This document shows, in pieces, positions 1 through 14,400 of a stretch of DNA of 64,000 nucleotides. A program made the translations under genes and the position numbers. This stretch comes from Paralvinella palmiformis. Its lineage: Eukaryota > Annelida > Polychaeta > Terebellida > Alvinellidae. Below the pieces are notes generated by a model. It was not told where the DNA came from, searched no databases, and worked only from the letters and a program-made list of their open reading frames with translations. The stretch lies in contig JAODUP010000667.1 in assembly GCA_025642065.1 (NCBI GenBank), positions 62,001 to 126,000 of the forward strand. Reading direction: 5' to 3'. Each line of letters starts with the position of its first letter. Position 1 is the first letter of the stretch.

Positions 1-175
1 ATACTACATATGCACGTGCACACACCAAAGACAACCCTCTTGCATGTGGCATTACAATTTTATTACTTCCATATATACATGTGTATATAAACCTGTAAAC
101 ATAATTGTTCTCCATAAATAAAATAATTATTTCATATTATATACCCACCAGATTATAATACTTTATATTCTCATA

Positions 176-2105
176 ATGGAAAACAAATCTGTGAATCTAT
201 CTGTTCTGATGGATGAATTTAATGCTTGGGACAAGGTATGTGTATTAATATTTAAACAATTGATATTAACAAACATATACCATAATGAGTTTATTTATTT
301 TGAATGCCACATATTAATTATTTCTTGCTCACTTTTCACATTTAGTATGTGGTAGGTATCATACAAGAAAATAAACAGCTAGAACAGGAGTTGGGATTAG
401 CACATAAAGCAAATGACCTAACAAAGGAAAGAGAACAATATTTGTTAAAAGGTAAGGTTTGAGATACTATTAATGGCAAAATCCCCCCCAAAACACCTTC
501 ATAAATAAAGTACTATTTAATCCTTTTTTTTCTATCTAGAATTGAAATCTGCAAGAGAACTAGTTACATCTTTACAAAATACATTGAACAAACACTGTGA
601 TTTAGAAGGTAAACATTGTTCTGGAAGGAGGTTTAGCAAAACATTCTAAACATATTTATCTACATACATGTGTCAGCATGTATAAATTAATAAATAAAAA
701 AAAATGAAATACATGGCAAACAGTTAATAAAATTATATTTAAATAATTTAAAAGGTTGAAATATATGTTTATGTTCTATCAAGGCACTGCAGCTGTTAAT
801 TATTTTTTAAGTGAAAAAATGTTGATGTGATATTAACAAATATGCTAATTGTTATTAGTATTATACTTAAAAGAAATATCAACATTTCAGAAGAAAATAC
901 CAAGTTAAAACTGGAAGTCCAAACCATGAAAGACAAAATTAATATAATTATGAAGGTGATATCATATATTAGCTTTTATCTAATCAGAAAAATAGTTTGA
1001 TTGTAATAAATCGATAGAAATCGAATGAGATCAGTGCACATAATTAATGTTTCTCCTGAAACCTACTACTAACCAAGCTAATATGATAGGAAAACAGTGA
1101 GGAGATCCTGAATATGGATGCAAAAATGGAAACTTTGAAGAAATCGTGTGAGGAAGAAATGAATGAAATGAAAACATCTCTCCTTCAAACAGGTTTGCTA
1201 AAACCAAATATAAGCCGTAGACAGTTAAGCACAAATTTGGCATTAGCAAAATCGTTTTTAAGACAAACGATGAGAAAAATGTAATAAGAATATTAAATAA
1301 AGAGGACTGAATATTACGTTTAGAAAAAATATGAATTACTATAAAATAAGTAGAATTTTCTTAAGTACAGATACAGTACAAAACAAAATATAATACACAT
1401 TAATAAACTGGGTTTATTAGCATCAGAAGAAAAGACAATTTTGACAAGAAATCTGGATGAGAAAAATAGTCAGGTATTACACTTGGAGAAACAGCTTGTA
1501 GATGCAGAGAAGGAACACCAGTCAGACATTATGAAGCTAAGGATGGAGGTAGGTTCATATTAAAACACTTCATCACAACGAAATATATATTACATTTAGC
1601 ATCAAACTATAGTATTATCTAAATGAGTTCTGGTTCAACATTAAGTCTGTGCTCTATATTTATATATATATATATATATATATATCATTCTATAAGACTA
1701 GAATATGTTGCATAATTTATTGAACATTGTAATTTTAGTATGAATCAAAAATATCAGCAATACAAAAGCAAATGGCCAAGACACAAAATACAAGCACCCA
1801 AATGTCTACACCTAAAAGGGATATATTTAGACAGGTATCATGTTCATTTGTTTTATATTTATAAATCAATGCCTGATCATGATTAAGATACTAATGACAG
1901 TATTTTTTATTATGAAGTTCTTAAGAAGATCTATATACCTCTACTGCAGAAGTTACAGCATCAGAAGGCTGAATCAGAACATGAAATTGCTAATCTAAAG
2001 AGAACAATCAACCAGCTACAAAGCAAACTAGACTCTCAAAGACATGAGTTTTCGGTCACTAACCAAGGAAGTGGATTATCACTTAACAAACGGAAAAGAC
2101 AGTAA
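176..2105 (+). CDS. CCDC152: CCDC152-like coiled-coil protein, 8 exons, complete
   Basis: Spliced by eye from exons 176-235, 346-451, 540-608, 891-955, 1090-1192, 1421-1548, 1739-1834 and 1950-2105. All introns are GT-AG and the frame closes to 260 residues ending in TAA. The product is almost entirely heptad-rich and charged, so a long parallel coiled coil is likely. It has no signal peptide or membrane segment. The C-terminal part (DIFRQKLQHQKAESEHEIA, then NLKRTINQLQSKL and a basic KRKRQ end) matches the C-terminus of vertebrate CCDC152, and the length is close to the roughly 250 residues of the vertebrate protein. CCDC152 has no established biochemical role that I can assert. The chosen ATG opens exon 1 and starts MENKSVNLSVLMDEF, similar to the vertebrate SSVNLDKLINDF start. 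Family assignment is strong at the C-terminus and weaker in the coiled-coil middle, where composition alone can give similarity. Confidence 0.85.
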
Positions 2106-2138
2106 ACACATACTTTGTATATTCTTTTAAGATAGATT

Positions 2139-2172
<34 letters not shown>

Positions 2173-2287
2173 ATATATATAATGTAAGGGACTCCAGTCT
2201 CTAATGTTACTACTTTTATTTCTCTATCCACTTCTTACCTGACAAGCATTATGACTAAGTTTCTTTGATGTAACAGAAAAACTTAAT

Positions 2288-2293
2288 AATAAA
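2288..2293 (+). promoter_or_regulatory. Candidate poly(A) signal of CCDC152
   Basis: AATAAA lies 183 bases after the CCDC152 stop codon, in an AT-rich stretch. It is the first canonical hexamer after the stop and is a plausible 3' end. The convergent SCFD2 signal is only about 135 bases further on. Confidence 0.5.
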
Positions 2294-2428
2294 CAATTTC
2301 CATTTTAACAGATCCATATATTCTATTTTTATATAACTACTTTACTGTACATGATATTATAAAGTGGAGAAATAATATCTGAAATCAATGAGAAGGAATG
2401 AAAGACAAAACTTTCAGATATCAGAAGA

Positions 2429-2434
2429 TTTATT
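2429..2434 (-). promoter_or_regulatory. Candidate poly(A) signal of SCFD2
   Basis: TTTATT on the plus strand reads AATAAA on the minus strand, about 98 bases after the SCFD2 stop. With the CCDC152 signal it defines a short convergent intergenic gap. Confidence 0.45.
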
Positions 2435-2531
2435 TATCATATCTGTCAATCAGAATTAGCATTAGCCACAAAACATCCATGTCTATTATGACAGAAACAT
2501 TTTAGGTTAGGTATCATATTTCCAATTCTAA

Positions 2532-5500
2532 TCATTTTGGGTGCAAATGATTATTTACAAATATCTGCTGTAGTAGATCAGATGGACTTAGTAACTTTGT
2601 GCTGCCAATTATGACCTAGTCATATGAAGAAAACAAAAAATTATAGAAGTTAAACAATGATATATTTACAAACACAAAATATCAAGCCAAAAACCTTTAC
2701 ATTTTAAATAGAAGGAACTAAAGGTAACTATAAAAGTAGGTAGTAGTGATTTGTGAATTGCACTAATGAAACCTGCAACAAATTACAACTAATTAAGTGC
2801 AGTTATTCCAGTTATATGATAAAATCTAACCTGAATATTACTCTTGCTGGCAGCGTCCACAATTTGCCGCACTTCAGTACAGGTTGTGCCTCCAATAATG
2901 AATACAATTAGAACTGGATGATCACTTGGTCTTGGCTTGCTAACATTCATAAACAACCTGATAGTGATATATAAAAATGCTCAATACATTAAAGTAATTA
3001 AGAAAACATTTAGTTAGTGAATGTACACATAATGCAAACAATGACAAATTAGTCACATATAAGAATGCAAGACAGTATCAGAAAATATTTTCCTGAATTG
3101 TTGTCTGACTGTGAAAAGTTTAAATTAATTGATTGTAGAAGAACATTACAATCATTTTATAATTTATAAGTTTTATAACATGCTAGTCTCTACCTAAATT
3201 AATTGATCCATTTGAGAGCTGTAACTCAATGAGAAACCCTAGTAATATTACATATGGCATTGAATAATATCACATACCCAAATCCACTTTTAATTAAATC
3301 TCGAAAACCTGTAGATTTATAGATGATATCAAGCAGATCTGGTTTACTCGGGTCAAATATAGAATCAATCACACTCTTTAAAAGTGGCCTCAGACAAGCT
3401 TGAGAAGTCATGCTACCAGGTTCATGTATTGTACTGAAAAGTAAACATAATTATTCAGATCTAAAATTAACAGGTTAATGACTTTTGTACTGTAGAATAT
3501 ATATTTTGAATACTGAAATACACAACCTAAGTATCAAGCATAGCGCTTACTCAAATTGTTGCATGTTCTCTCGAGTTCTAGAAAGGCATCGGAGCTTTTC
3601 AAATATATCTTGAACAATGAGTGTTACTGTTTCTTTTTTTGGTTCATCTCCCACTGTTAATAAATAAAACTGTATTAAACACACACCATTACCACTTTCA
3701 TCACCATATTTCTTATTAAAAACCTTTTGATTACAGAATTTTTATGTCCATTAACAATAAGACACACAACAATCTTTAAAAACTAGCATATTACATATAA
3801 CATAGCAAACTCAGTTCAGTGGATATGAAATTTGTGTAGACGAGCACCTGTTAAAATACAACAGTATAGTCAGTCTCAAAATTCCAACATCTTAGTAGAC
3901 TATATAAATGTCATACCTAAGTCTTGTAAAAACTGTGGCAAGCTATCCTTCTCTGAAAGTATGGATTTGATAAGAGTATCCTGAAAGAAAATGGTTACAA
4001 ATTTAAATATGTAAACTTTTTTAATACTTGGGCTCTTACAAATCATTAAAACCCCACAGCATAACTTGCCTGTAGTTCTCGTTCTTCTGACAACAATTCT
4101 ACATCTTCTTGATCTTGTAACAGTGAGTAGAGAAATATCAGCAACAAAAATATATCTTCTAATTTGAAAATCCTAAAAATACAATGAATACTATAGTATC
4201 AAAGATGTTGTTGTTTGGACTCAGCACTCGTCACACCTAGGACATACAGCCAAAGGGGTTACTTTCTAAGAAAATAAATCCCACAAACACAGGTATAAGT
4301 CAGATTCAAACACATATATTACAGGTTTGTTGCCCAGTGCTCTTGATGTTGCATTATTGAAGCACCCCTAGTATCAAAGATGTATGTGAAGCAATTATTA
4401 AATGTAGTTGGAACATGTAAATTTGTTTTTGCATTTTCATAACTGTAATCCTTAAGAACTGGTATAAAAGTGATTACCAAATTACCAGGACTTTGTGAAT
4501 GGCAGTTGTTATGTTGACAAAATGTTAACAATACTAAAAATAATTTTACCTGTCATTTTCTGAAAGTGCTTTCTCTTTCTCAAGTGTCTGTGTCAGCTGT
4601 TTAAGCGGACTTGGCCCACTTGGTTCGCCTATGGTTTGTACAAGACCTTTTTCAACACCAAGTAAACTATCAATCCTCACTTGATCAGGATGTTTTAGGG
4701 CCTCTAACACTGCCATCACAATCTGGAGCAAGCCCTTATTCCTGCAAACAGATTTTGAGTTGCCTCTGGAAGTGAAAAGATCAAAATGATTAAAAAAACA
4801 CTTAAATAATTATGTACTTCAATAGGGATTCAAACATAAGCCAAACAATGTTCACATAATCGGCAGCAGTATTTTCTTCATTTTACAACCACCAAAAAAC
4901 ATATGAGATCAATAAAGTGTTCATATAAATATAACAAAATCATTCTGGCCGAGTTGTAAAGTCTTCTCAAAATCAAACATGAGGTTAAGATCTGCTAACT
5001 CAAAAATCATTCAGTAGTCTTGACAAGAACGCCAAATTACATAAGAATTTTACATGACACCTTTTACAACTTCTAACAGGATCTCCAGCACTAACTTACT
5101 TAAAATTTGCCACATGATTACCGAGCTGTTCAGCAGTCACTCGCCCTGGTCGACCAGTTAATTTTATTGGAAGCTTCTCTCTTGTGGCTGCCTCCACAAT
5201 CTGCCTGTTCACTTCCATTAAAGCTTCCTGTAATTTAAATATATTATAGATAGACACAATGTCAATATAAAATCTGGTAAATTTTATATGTCACTGTATA
5301 TGAACCAGTTTTTAACACGATATAATACTTGTTTAATCTCCCTCAATTATTTTGTACTTTTTGCTCATGATGTGAGCAATTAATAACAGGATTTAATATC
5401 TAAAATTAATTCAGAACATTAATAACTTAAACGTCACACACTTTACCTTCTGTTTAAGAGTAGCCAATGTGTGTAATATATTAGATGATGTATCATCATT

Positions 5501-8446
5501 AGCATGAGCAAGACATCCAGGTACAATAACCTGACAATCTGGATTACTATATAATAAAAAAAATAACTAAAAATAAAATCATGATCACATTCATAAAAAA
5601 AACTGTTTAACAATTTGTATGAAATCTCAAATATCTGTACAATATCATAACTACATATAGATATTACACACCTGGATAAACATTACACAATGAGCATCAT
5701 TAGTTTTGTAAAGAGAGTAGGTAGTATGTAATTCAAATTACAGTGCTCCTTATATGTTACAGTATGGTCCCGGCCATTAAGCCGAGACTTTGTGTCAACA
5801 TCTTGACCCTCATTTTTGGGGGCTGGCTTAATGGCTGGTGCTATTTTAATGTCAACAAATCCAGTCATCAACAGAAAAAATTTCAGTGTGTTAGCAGCCA
5901 CCTAGACTCTAGTCTAGATGCAAATGGACATCAATCGTCACTTTGATTTAAACTCATGCAGTCATGGAGTGAAAATAGAAGTGAAACAAGTTGATGATAA
6001 TTATACATGGCTTTATAATGAAAATCAATTTTATATGTTGAATTATAAAATTTTGTAATTATGGATAAATGTTGTTGGACTCAGTAGTATATTTCACAAC
6101 TTTCAATTTGAAGGCAGAGTCGGTAACAAAACAACTTGTACCCAAGACATCCCGTACCCAAGAGCGTCGTATCTCTTCGTTTGGCGGCATGGACATTAGG
6201 GCGCCCCCATATACATATTTGTCTGGGCATATATATACTAATAACTGGATAATAACTGAATAATTTATTTATTTTCAATAGAGAGTTAGTTACTAACTGA
6301 CCACATATTCCGGTAATTTACATTGTCTCGGTTATTGCCCCGTTAGTGAGCAAAACATACCATCAAAAGCCCTGTATTAATTGACAATATTTGACTTCAT
6401 ATGCGGTTCACTAAATGTTTAATTACGCCGTTAATTTAAGTTTGCGGTCCTATGCACACGTTAATGGTTTGTGTAAACAATCATTATAATTTCCCTTGAT
6501 CTATTGACAGTATACAAAACACATTGGTACAAATACTGAAAACAAGATTATTTCTTGCGTTTAAAGTGGAAATACTCCAGGGAAAAATTCAGATTTTTAG
6601 GTCAGCTTAATGGATGGTACTACCATAAATCATGATATTTTAGGCCTCGACTTAATGGCCGGGACCTACTGTACATGTAATATGGATTCTGATCAATATT
6701 ACATCTAGATGATGTTATGTAGAAGTTAGATATAAAAAGACACATACTGAATGTGACAAAAGGTATTTGATCTGGAGAACATCTTAATGAATTATTAATA
6801 ATATAGTTACTCAATTAAATATTTGGCTTGCTAGCCACAACCTGACAATGGCAATATTGGATGAGTTCAAAATATGTTTCAGGTAATCATGTTCAGAAAA
6901 CTGACAATGTTTCATAAATAAATTACAAGACTTGAGCATTACAGACTATGGCTGTGTTATCAACTCACCTTAACACAGAACAAACAGGTGCCATGTTTAT
7001 GGAGACATCATTTGTGTGTTGAGGTAACTTGGGCAGAAGACTCAAGATTTTATCAAGAAGTGTCTCCCAGTGATGACCTACTACATTAACAATGTCTAAT
7101 GTACGATCTACAAGTAGCAGGGAGGCTTTATGTCGAGCATTCTGTACATGGAAAACAATAAAATCGGTAAACTGTATATACATGTAGTATAAGCTGATTG
7201 TGTCCAAGCTACTGGGGATGACAAAAAATATTGAGACAAACATCATCCCAGGTAAAAATCATTACTAAATAAATATTATAATAAAATATAATATTGGATA
7301 TGATATAACAAAATTTATAAAATGCAGAATATGTTATGACATAATTATATTTGTTTACTTCATATCATAAAATGTTTGTCACCAGATATATATGACCAAC
7401 CAAAAGTCCCTCAGCTAACTCTCCAGAACCAGTCTGATCACAAATACAAACCAAATTAGAGTACAGATTTCACTTTCACATTTGAACCTTTAATTATTCT
7501 CCTAAGAAAAGTGAAGCTAACTTGTTATAATTATTTAAACCATACATATTATTAATGTACTTATTTATTCCATATTTGCAATTATTGGTGTCAGAGATTA
7601 TAAGATTTGCACTGACAATAAAAGGCGTTATTTAAAATATAATTTAACTGTTATTTCATATCTTGGGGATGGCTAATTTACACCAATATAATGATGTATC
7701 CAAAAACACCAATCTTTTTACTAAGGAAATCTTATAACTGTGCTTTCAAACTGACAAAGTTTTTTTTATATCCACCATGTGGCTAAATGTTAAATCTCCA
7801 AAGGATAAGAAATATATCGATTCAAATATACAGACAGTTTTTTTTAAAGATTAGATTAGGGTGCATGGTAATAAAATATGGAATACAAAATATACTGTGT
7901 TTTATCTTATATAAATGTTGGTCTTAGGTGATATAAAACAAACCATACAAATTTCACTTCTGAGACTTTAATTTACAATATGCCAAAGCCTGAAACAATC
8001 TCAGTGTCATTATTGGGATATCAAGTATACCAACTGTGAATAATGAGTGCCTAAAATTACCTCTATATCTTGTGAATTACTCATGTAAAAATTTGTTTTG
8101 CTTATGTTAACAAGAATCCATATTTTAATTCATCACCAAACCATCAAAACAATTCTCTAATTTATCTTGATTTATATTTTGAAAAGTGTCTGGACACAAA
8201 ACATACTTGCATATTCATACATCCCTTATTGGAAATCCCTCTCATAGTGTCATTGTATACATGCATAATTTTGTTTTCTCTAGCAGTTTATTCAATGTTT
8301 TAGCTCTTTTCCACACTACATCAGTTAGACAAGTAATGTTTGCTGTCCAAGATGAACTGTTATTATAGAATGCCTAATTTACAACTTGATGTAAGTATTA
8401 TATCTAGGGTTTGGATCTCAAAAAGCCTTCAACACTTAGAACTATT

Positions 8447-8483
<37 letters not shown>

Positions 8484-11400
8484 GAAGAACCTAAAAACTA
8501 AAGACTATCCATTTGTTTGAAATCTTCTATCACATTTCATCAGTTATACATTGCATGTCACTGCTGAGAAGAACTTAAACAACAAATGATATATTACATA
8601 TGTTTATGTTCTAATATAAAGTGTGTTCATAAAATCTTATAACAAAATATAACAACTAGCTAATCCTGTGTCTTATGCTATTTTCTAAAGTGTGCTGTTG
8701 TTCATTTAAATATTTGTTTTTATCCAATGCATTATTTAGGTAACAAGTTGGTGCTAACTTATAATGGCAAACCTTTCTTCGGTGTTTTGCCCAGCCTAAA
8801 TTGGCCAATTCTGTTGCTACAATTCTACTTGTTTGGCCAAGTCCATAGACATCTTCTGATACTTGCAGATTCTCAAGGATGCTGTTTAATGAGCACACTA
8901 ACAACTGAGACAAAGTCAAGAAAATCATAAATTAAACAGGTGCACCAATAATGCTTACATTCCTTTTACAAAAGATCTTTCAAAATTATCAATTACCAAA
9001 ATAAAAAGCACGTAGATTTGTCACTGTAAATGCTAAAATTGCTAAGACAATGTACCTTTATGGACAATTGTAATTCCTTTGGCAGGTGACTGTATTCCAA
9101 GTCAGAAACCATAGCAGCTCTTTTCTGTTCCATCTGTAATGAAAATAGCACAAAAATGATAATTTTACCATTTGATTGTCATTTATGGCTTCTGCTTCAT
9201 ACCAAGTATAACATGTGCTGATGGTACATATATGAAGTACTACAAGGTACAGTACAAAAAAAACAGCTTTTAGTGAGTTTTAATAAAAAATCACTTCTAT
9301 AAAAATCTATATCTATCTATAAAAAGCTATAAATTGTTATGACACATACACACACTGTCAGATCTGGTTAATATGAATTGAGACCAGACATGGGGTCAAT
9401 TCCATTCTATCATTTCCAATTTCACTCAATTGGTAGTTGTTGTATAGAACCATCCATTAAAAATGCATTTTTACTAATCACAAAATCCAAGGTCACAAAC
9501 TAGTCTATAAGTGGATGACTTACCTGTTATAGTTCTGAGTTCTTGGTTTTTTAAAATAAGAAGCTATCTTCTGCCAGTAAATTATGATCTATTTTTCATT
9601 ACTTATGTTTTATACAGTGGCAATTTTCAACATGGTGCATTTTTACTATACATTTTATGCTAGCCTCCACAAAACAAAGTCTATAAGGGGAAATATTACT
9701 ATTTTAATCTCATTTTTAATTATAATATGTGGTATTTAACACCAAATTAAGCCCAAGTGGAAAAGTTATAAATTTCGTTTTCAAACAGCTGTTGGGCAAA
9801 TGAATATTAATTAATTATGTTGGTGAGTCTGACAAAAAACATATTGAAATTTAGATATTTAGTGTCCTAATATTTGATTTTATATTGTTCATTATCAGAT
9901 ATGAGTTTACTGCTATATCAAAGTCAAAGAATTTATTTCAGCATACCACAACACATACAATTTAACAAATCATTATTAATCTTTTCGATATGCTGCAGGA
10001 GATGCTTGACCCTAGGGTCGTCTTCCAGCACCCCCTGTAAACAAATTTAAATAAACATATAGTATGTTAATGTCAGAGCTGGTTTAGAGGTACAGAAGTC
10101 ATATAACATCTGACTTGCGGTATATTAGACACTGCCTTTGTACATATTGAGTGATGAAAGCTGACATTTTCCAAAACAATAATCTTATCCAATAACCAAA
10201 AAATATACAAGAAAAGGTTATATTTAACATAATTGATATTGTATGAAACTGCTATAATAACTGAAAAATTTATCTGCTTTTGTGAATCCCCCTAAAACTA
10301 TGAATTTACAGACAATACACTTGTTGTGCCAAGCGGGTTTACTATATACACAACATTACAGATCTGCAAAACATGAAAGTCACAGAAATTGTGAATTATG
10401 TGTATATTTCAAGTCCTGGAAAGCAGTTTATAACAATATAGATAAAACAATATTCTAATGATTCCTAGGACTTTATATACAGTGAATAACACTCAGTCTA
10501 ATTCTAAATAAATAATGTGAATAGTTTGTTTATAAATTATCACTCTCACATCACTAAAACCTTTTTAGATCACTCTGTTTTGCTCAAAATAATCTGCCTA
10601 CTCTGACAGATTTGCCTACTCTGACATTATCCAAGTGTTTTCCAATTATAAATCCTCCTCTTGTATAACATTTCAGAGTTGCAAGGCCAGACACCATACA
10701 AAATAAACATGATACAGCATTCAATCCCATCATCTACTCTTAGGCCCATAAAATGACTTTTAACCCATATAAATAGTACGCTATTTAATACTTAGCTATC
10801 CTATATTTTGAAAAGTAGTATGACTGTTGGATCACCCCAATTCAAAGGTAAATTTTATCTATAATTTTCTATACATCAATAATCCTATACAACCCTCAAC
10901 CTATATTATATATGCATAAACCTTTACATACCGTAATTTTCCATATATTGTGAGCATTCGTGTATAATGCACACACCCTTTTGACCATAAAACTTTGGTA
11001 AAACCTAGTTTTGGTGTATAACACACAGGAGAAACCAGGAAAATCTGCAGCTGGGTTTTAAAAACATTTATTTCCACAAAATAAATAGACCGATCTGGCT
11101 ACGCATGCACATTTGGATCCTGAGCGAGTTGTTAGGTCAGAAAACATTTGCCAACCAGCCGATAACATGAAAGTCAATGGAGCTGTTTGAAACAAGATGT
11201 ATTTAAACACTCTGACTCAGCCAATCTGGAACAAACTCATATATTTGGATACATGAATCTATTAGGAATGTAGATAGCATGTTTTGCTATACAGGTATAT
11301 AAAAGAGTACCCTTAATTACGATATCATTGAAGGTGTTGTTAAAACAACTAATTGGATCCGCCCATCTTTTTTGTCAATGGTGCAATAGGCACATTATTT

Positions 11401-14400
11401 TTTTGTGAATTAAGACATGAATCCAGCATTTATTTATTCAGGATACAAAAAATGTAAACTAGAGATGTGGCTCTTTTAAATTTCTTTCACACTTTCTTTC
11501 ACACTTTGTGTCGATGCAAATGTAAACAATCCTGCTGAAGAAACAATGCTGTTAGCATGGCAGTTGAAAGCTATGAATATTCAGTATCACATGATCATTG
11601 CTGCTGCCCACATCGAGTCACTGGGCAAAATGAGACAGGAGCACAGCTTGCTTGTGTTTCGTGGAGAATCCCCAGGCTGTCACTTGATCAGCACAGCTTC
11701 TATGTTGGTGTGGTTGAGAAACCACTTCCCCCACCACTCACAGAGGAGCAGTACAGAAAGATGGAGCCGAAATACACTGAGGGTGGTGACTGCCAGTGTT
11801 TTATGTCCTCAGGGGTTCTTTAACATCCCCCTTAATTTTATTAATTCAGTGGAGACTGCAGTGCCATTTAACATGGTCAGCTACCCATGATGTTGTGAGC
11901 CAAGAAATTAATCTCTGGAAAAAGTTCGACCTCATGTTGGAATCAAACCTGTGACCCCTAGCACCAAGTGCTTAATCACTAGGCCACTGGAGCATGGCTT
12001 AACAACCTCCGCCTTTATACAGCTATATGTAAATGAGCTGGCTAATATGTTGCATGTGTTTAATATTGAATGTAAACATGGGGGAAATATAACACTTTTC
12101 TTACCTTTGTGAGACAACAAAGTAAACACAGTTAGGTCTAGGAAATATCCAAGATCGAATGGAACAAAATGTCCATTTGCTTTCACTGTTGAAAAAACAT
12201 GCAATGGTCATTTCCCTATAAGCCAAGATTCCTCATAAGCAGTCAGAGTTTTCTAACCTAACATCGAGCTTCGGTCAATTTCCACTTGGTGTCATAGCCG
12301 TAGTGGGATCGGTCTATTGATCTGTCAATGAACAAGTAATAAATGGATCACAGCACTAAGGCATTTGAGCGATAATTATGGACTGAAAGAAGGAGGAACA
12401 TCGATGGGAAGTCGCTTTCTAAATGAAAGCTAACTCACCAAAATGGGAACGTCTATGCGCGGACCATTGTGTGGACTTGGCTTGTCTGACCTGACATTAG
12501 CGGCACCCCTAAGACACTGATACAGAGGTGTGCTGAAGGTGAATAGTACACCTAATATTGCTCACTTTACATGTGCAACACCCAAGAAGGCACCCCCAAT
12601 GTTTATATAGCTGCCACTTCAATTGAGTACATAAAACACAGAATAAACACATGTGTGGGTTTGTACAAACTGTGAAATACACAGAAATAGATGAAACACA
12701 TATACAGTATCAGTAAAACTTTAATCAAATATTTGATCACATACTATTGTATATGAAAAGGTATGATCAAACTGAACAGGTACTTGGTTTTCTTGGGAAC
12801 AGGTCTGTAAAACATTGGAAATTTAGTTATGGTGTATACTGCAGACCCCCAAAACAAACAAGGAAAAGGGTGTAAAAAATTTGCTGTATACATGGAAGAA
12901 TACGGTACACAAACCTATAAACAGTGGGGGGCAGGGAGATTTAAGTTACTTAAAGACTTACTTTTACTGCAGGAAGAATCGTATCAAGGTCTACTGGTAA
13001 CAATGGGAAAGCTTGATAGTGTTGAGGTAACATAAACATGTTAGGTGTTATTGGTGCAGCAAGTACTGGCATGTACATTGCCTCTGCTGTGTAATTCTGG
13101 AATTATGCAAATGAAAAAACACATGAATAACATCACAACTGAAAAAGTCAAAACTACTTAATGCTGATATAAGCTACATATAAATATAATGTCTTTAATA
13201 CAATGGTTCTTTTTTAAAGGAGTAACTCTTGCTACCATGTTTCCCATCCATTCCAGTATCAGGTCTTCAACTTCAGCAAATGTTTTGCCTTCATCTTCCC
13301 CAAGACCATAATTAACAATGGTATGCATAGCAGGACTAAGACTTGAAATGACAATGACATATTGGAAACTACTAGCTCGTAGGATGTCACATAATATATC
13401 CATCTTAGTGCCATATAGTGGTCCACCAAGTATGAACACTGCCTTGCGCTGTTCTGATTGTCCACTCTGGAATAAGCCAAAAGTATAAACAGTAGTCATA
13501 ATATGGTACGAGTTCTTCAAAGGAGATCTTTTATGGAAATATTCAAGCTAACTTCTCACTTGTTCTTTTCTTATATTACTGTACATAACTGATCAATTAA
13601 CAATTCTTGTTAGAGGCTAAACCCAAGTAAGGACGAAGGCTCTGCCTTTATTAGTTACTTGTTTTTACATGCTAATAACATGGTTTGGTTTTGTTGTTCG
13701 GGGAGAATCCCCAGGCTGTCGCTTAATCAGCACAGCCTCTATGTTGGAGTGGCTGAGAAACCTCCTCCCCCACCACTCACAGGGTAGCAGTATGGAAAGA
13801 TGGAGCCGAAATACCCTGAGGGTGGTCACTGCCAGAGTGTTTTATGTCTTCAGGGGTTTTTAACATCCCCCTTTATTTTAAATAATTCAGTGGAGACGGC
13901 AGCGCCATTTAACGTGGTCAGCCACCCACGATGTAGTGAGCCGAGAAATTAATCCCTGGAAAAGTTTCAATTCTTGTTAGAGGCTAAACCCAAGTAAGGA
14001 TGAAGGCTCTGCCTTTATAAGTTTATTAGCTACTTGTTTTTACATGCTAATAACATGTTTAGAAGAAAGCTATTCATATAAAGACTTGCAGTCAGAAACT
14101 TAACAGAACAAATTATGATGTTATGCATGCAAAAACACACAGGTCCAAAAGGAATATTTTCACAGTGAGCTTATTTAATTAAGCAAGATAATTAATACAT
14201 TCATATAAATTACTCCAATGTGAAAATTAAAGTTTCCTTTTGCTATAAACACCAAAAGAATGTGGAATTTCCATGAGGTTTTGAAACATTCACTTTTACC
14301 TGTTATAAGTTTAGATCACTTGTTTATTGTGTCTATCTAAAAATGTACTCAACAGTTGATTATTTGTTTATGAATGGTTCACGAACTGGTTCTTGAAGAT

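Noticed and set aside
11546..11890. 114- and 88-codon frames
   Set aside because: Both lie in the SINE-B body, and the related copy at 13690 breaks them.
13158..13235. Extension of SCFD2 exon 2 beyond WMGNM
   Set aside because: The open frame continues past a good donor (ATG/GTAGCA), but joining to exon 3 (NYTAE) reproduces the conserved WMGNMNYTAE sequence.
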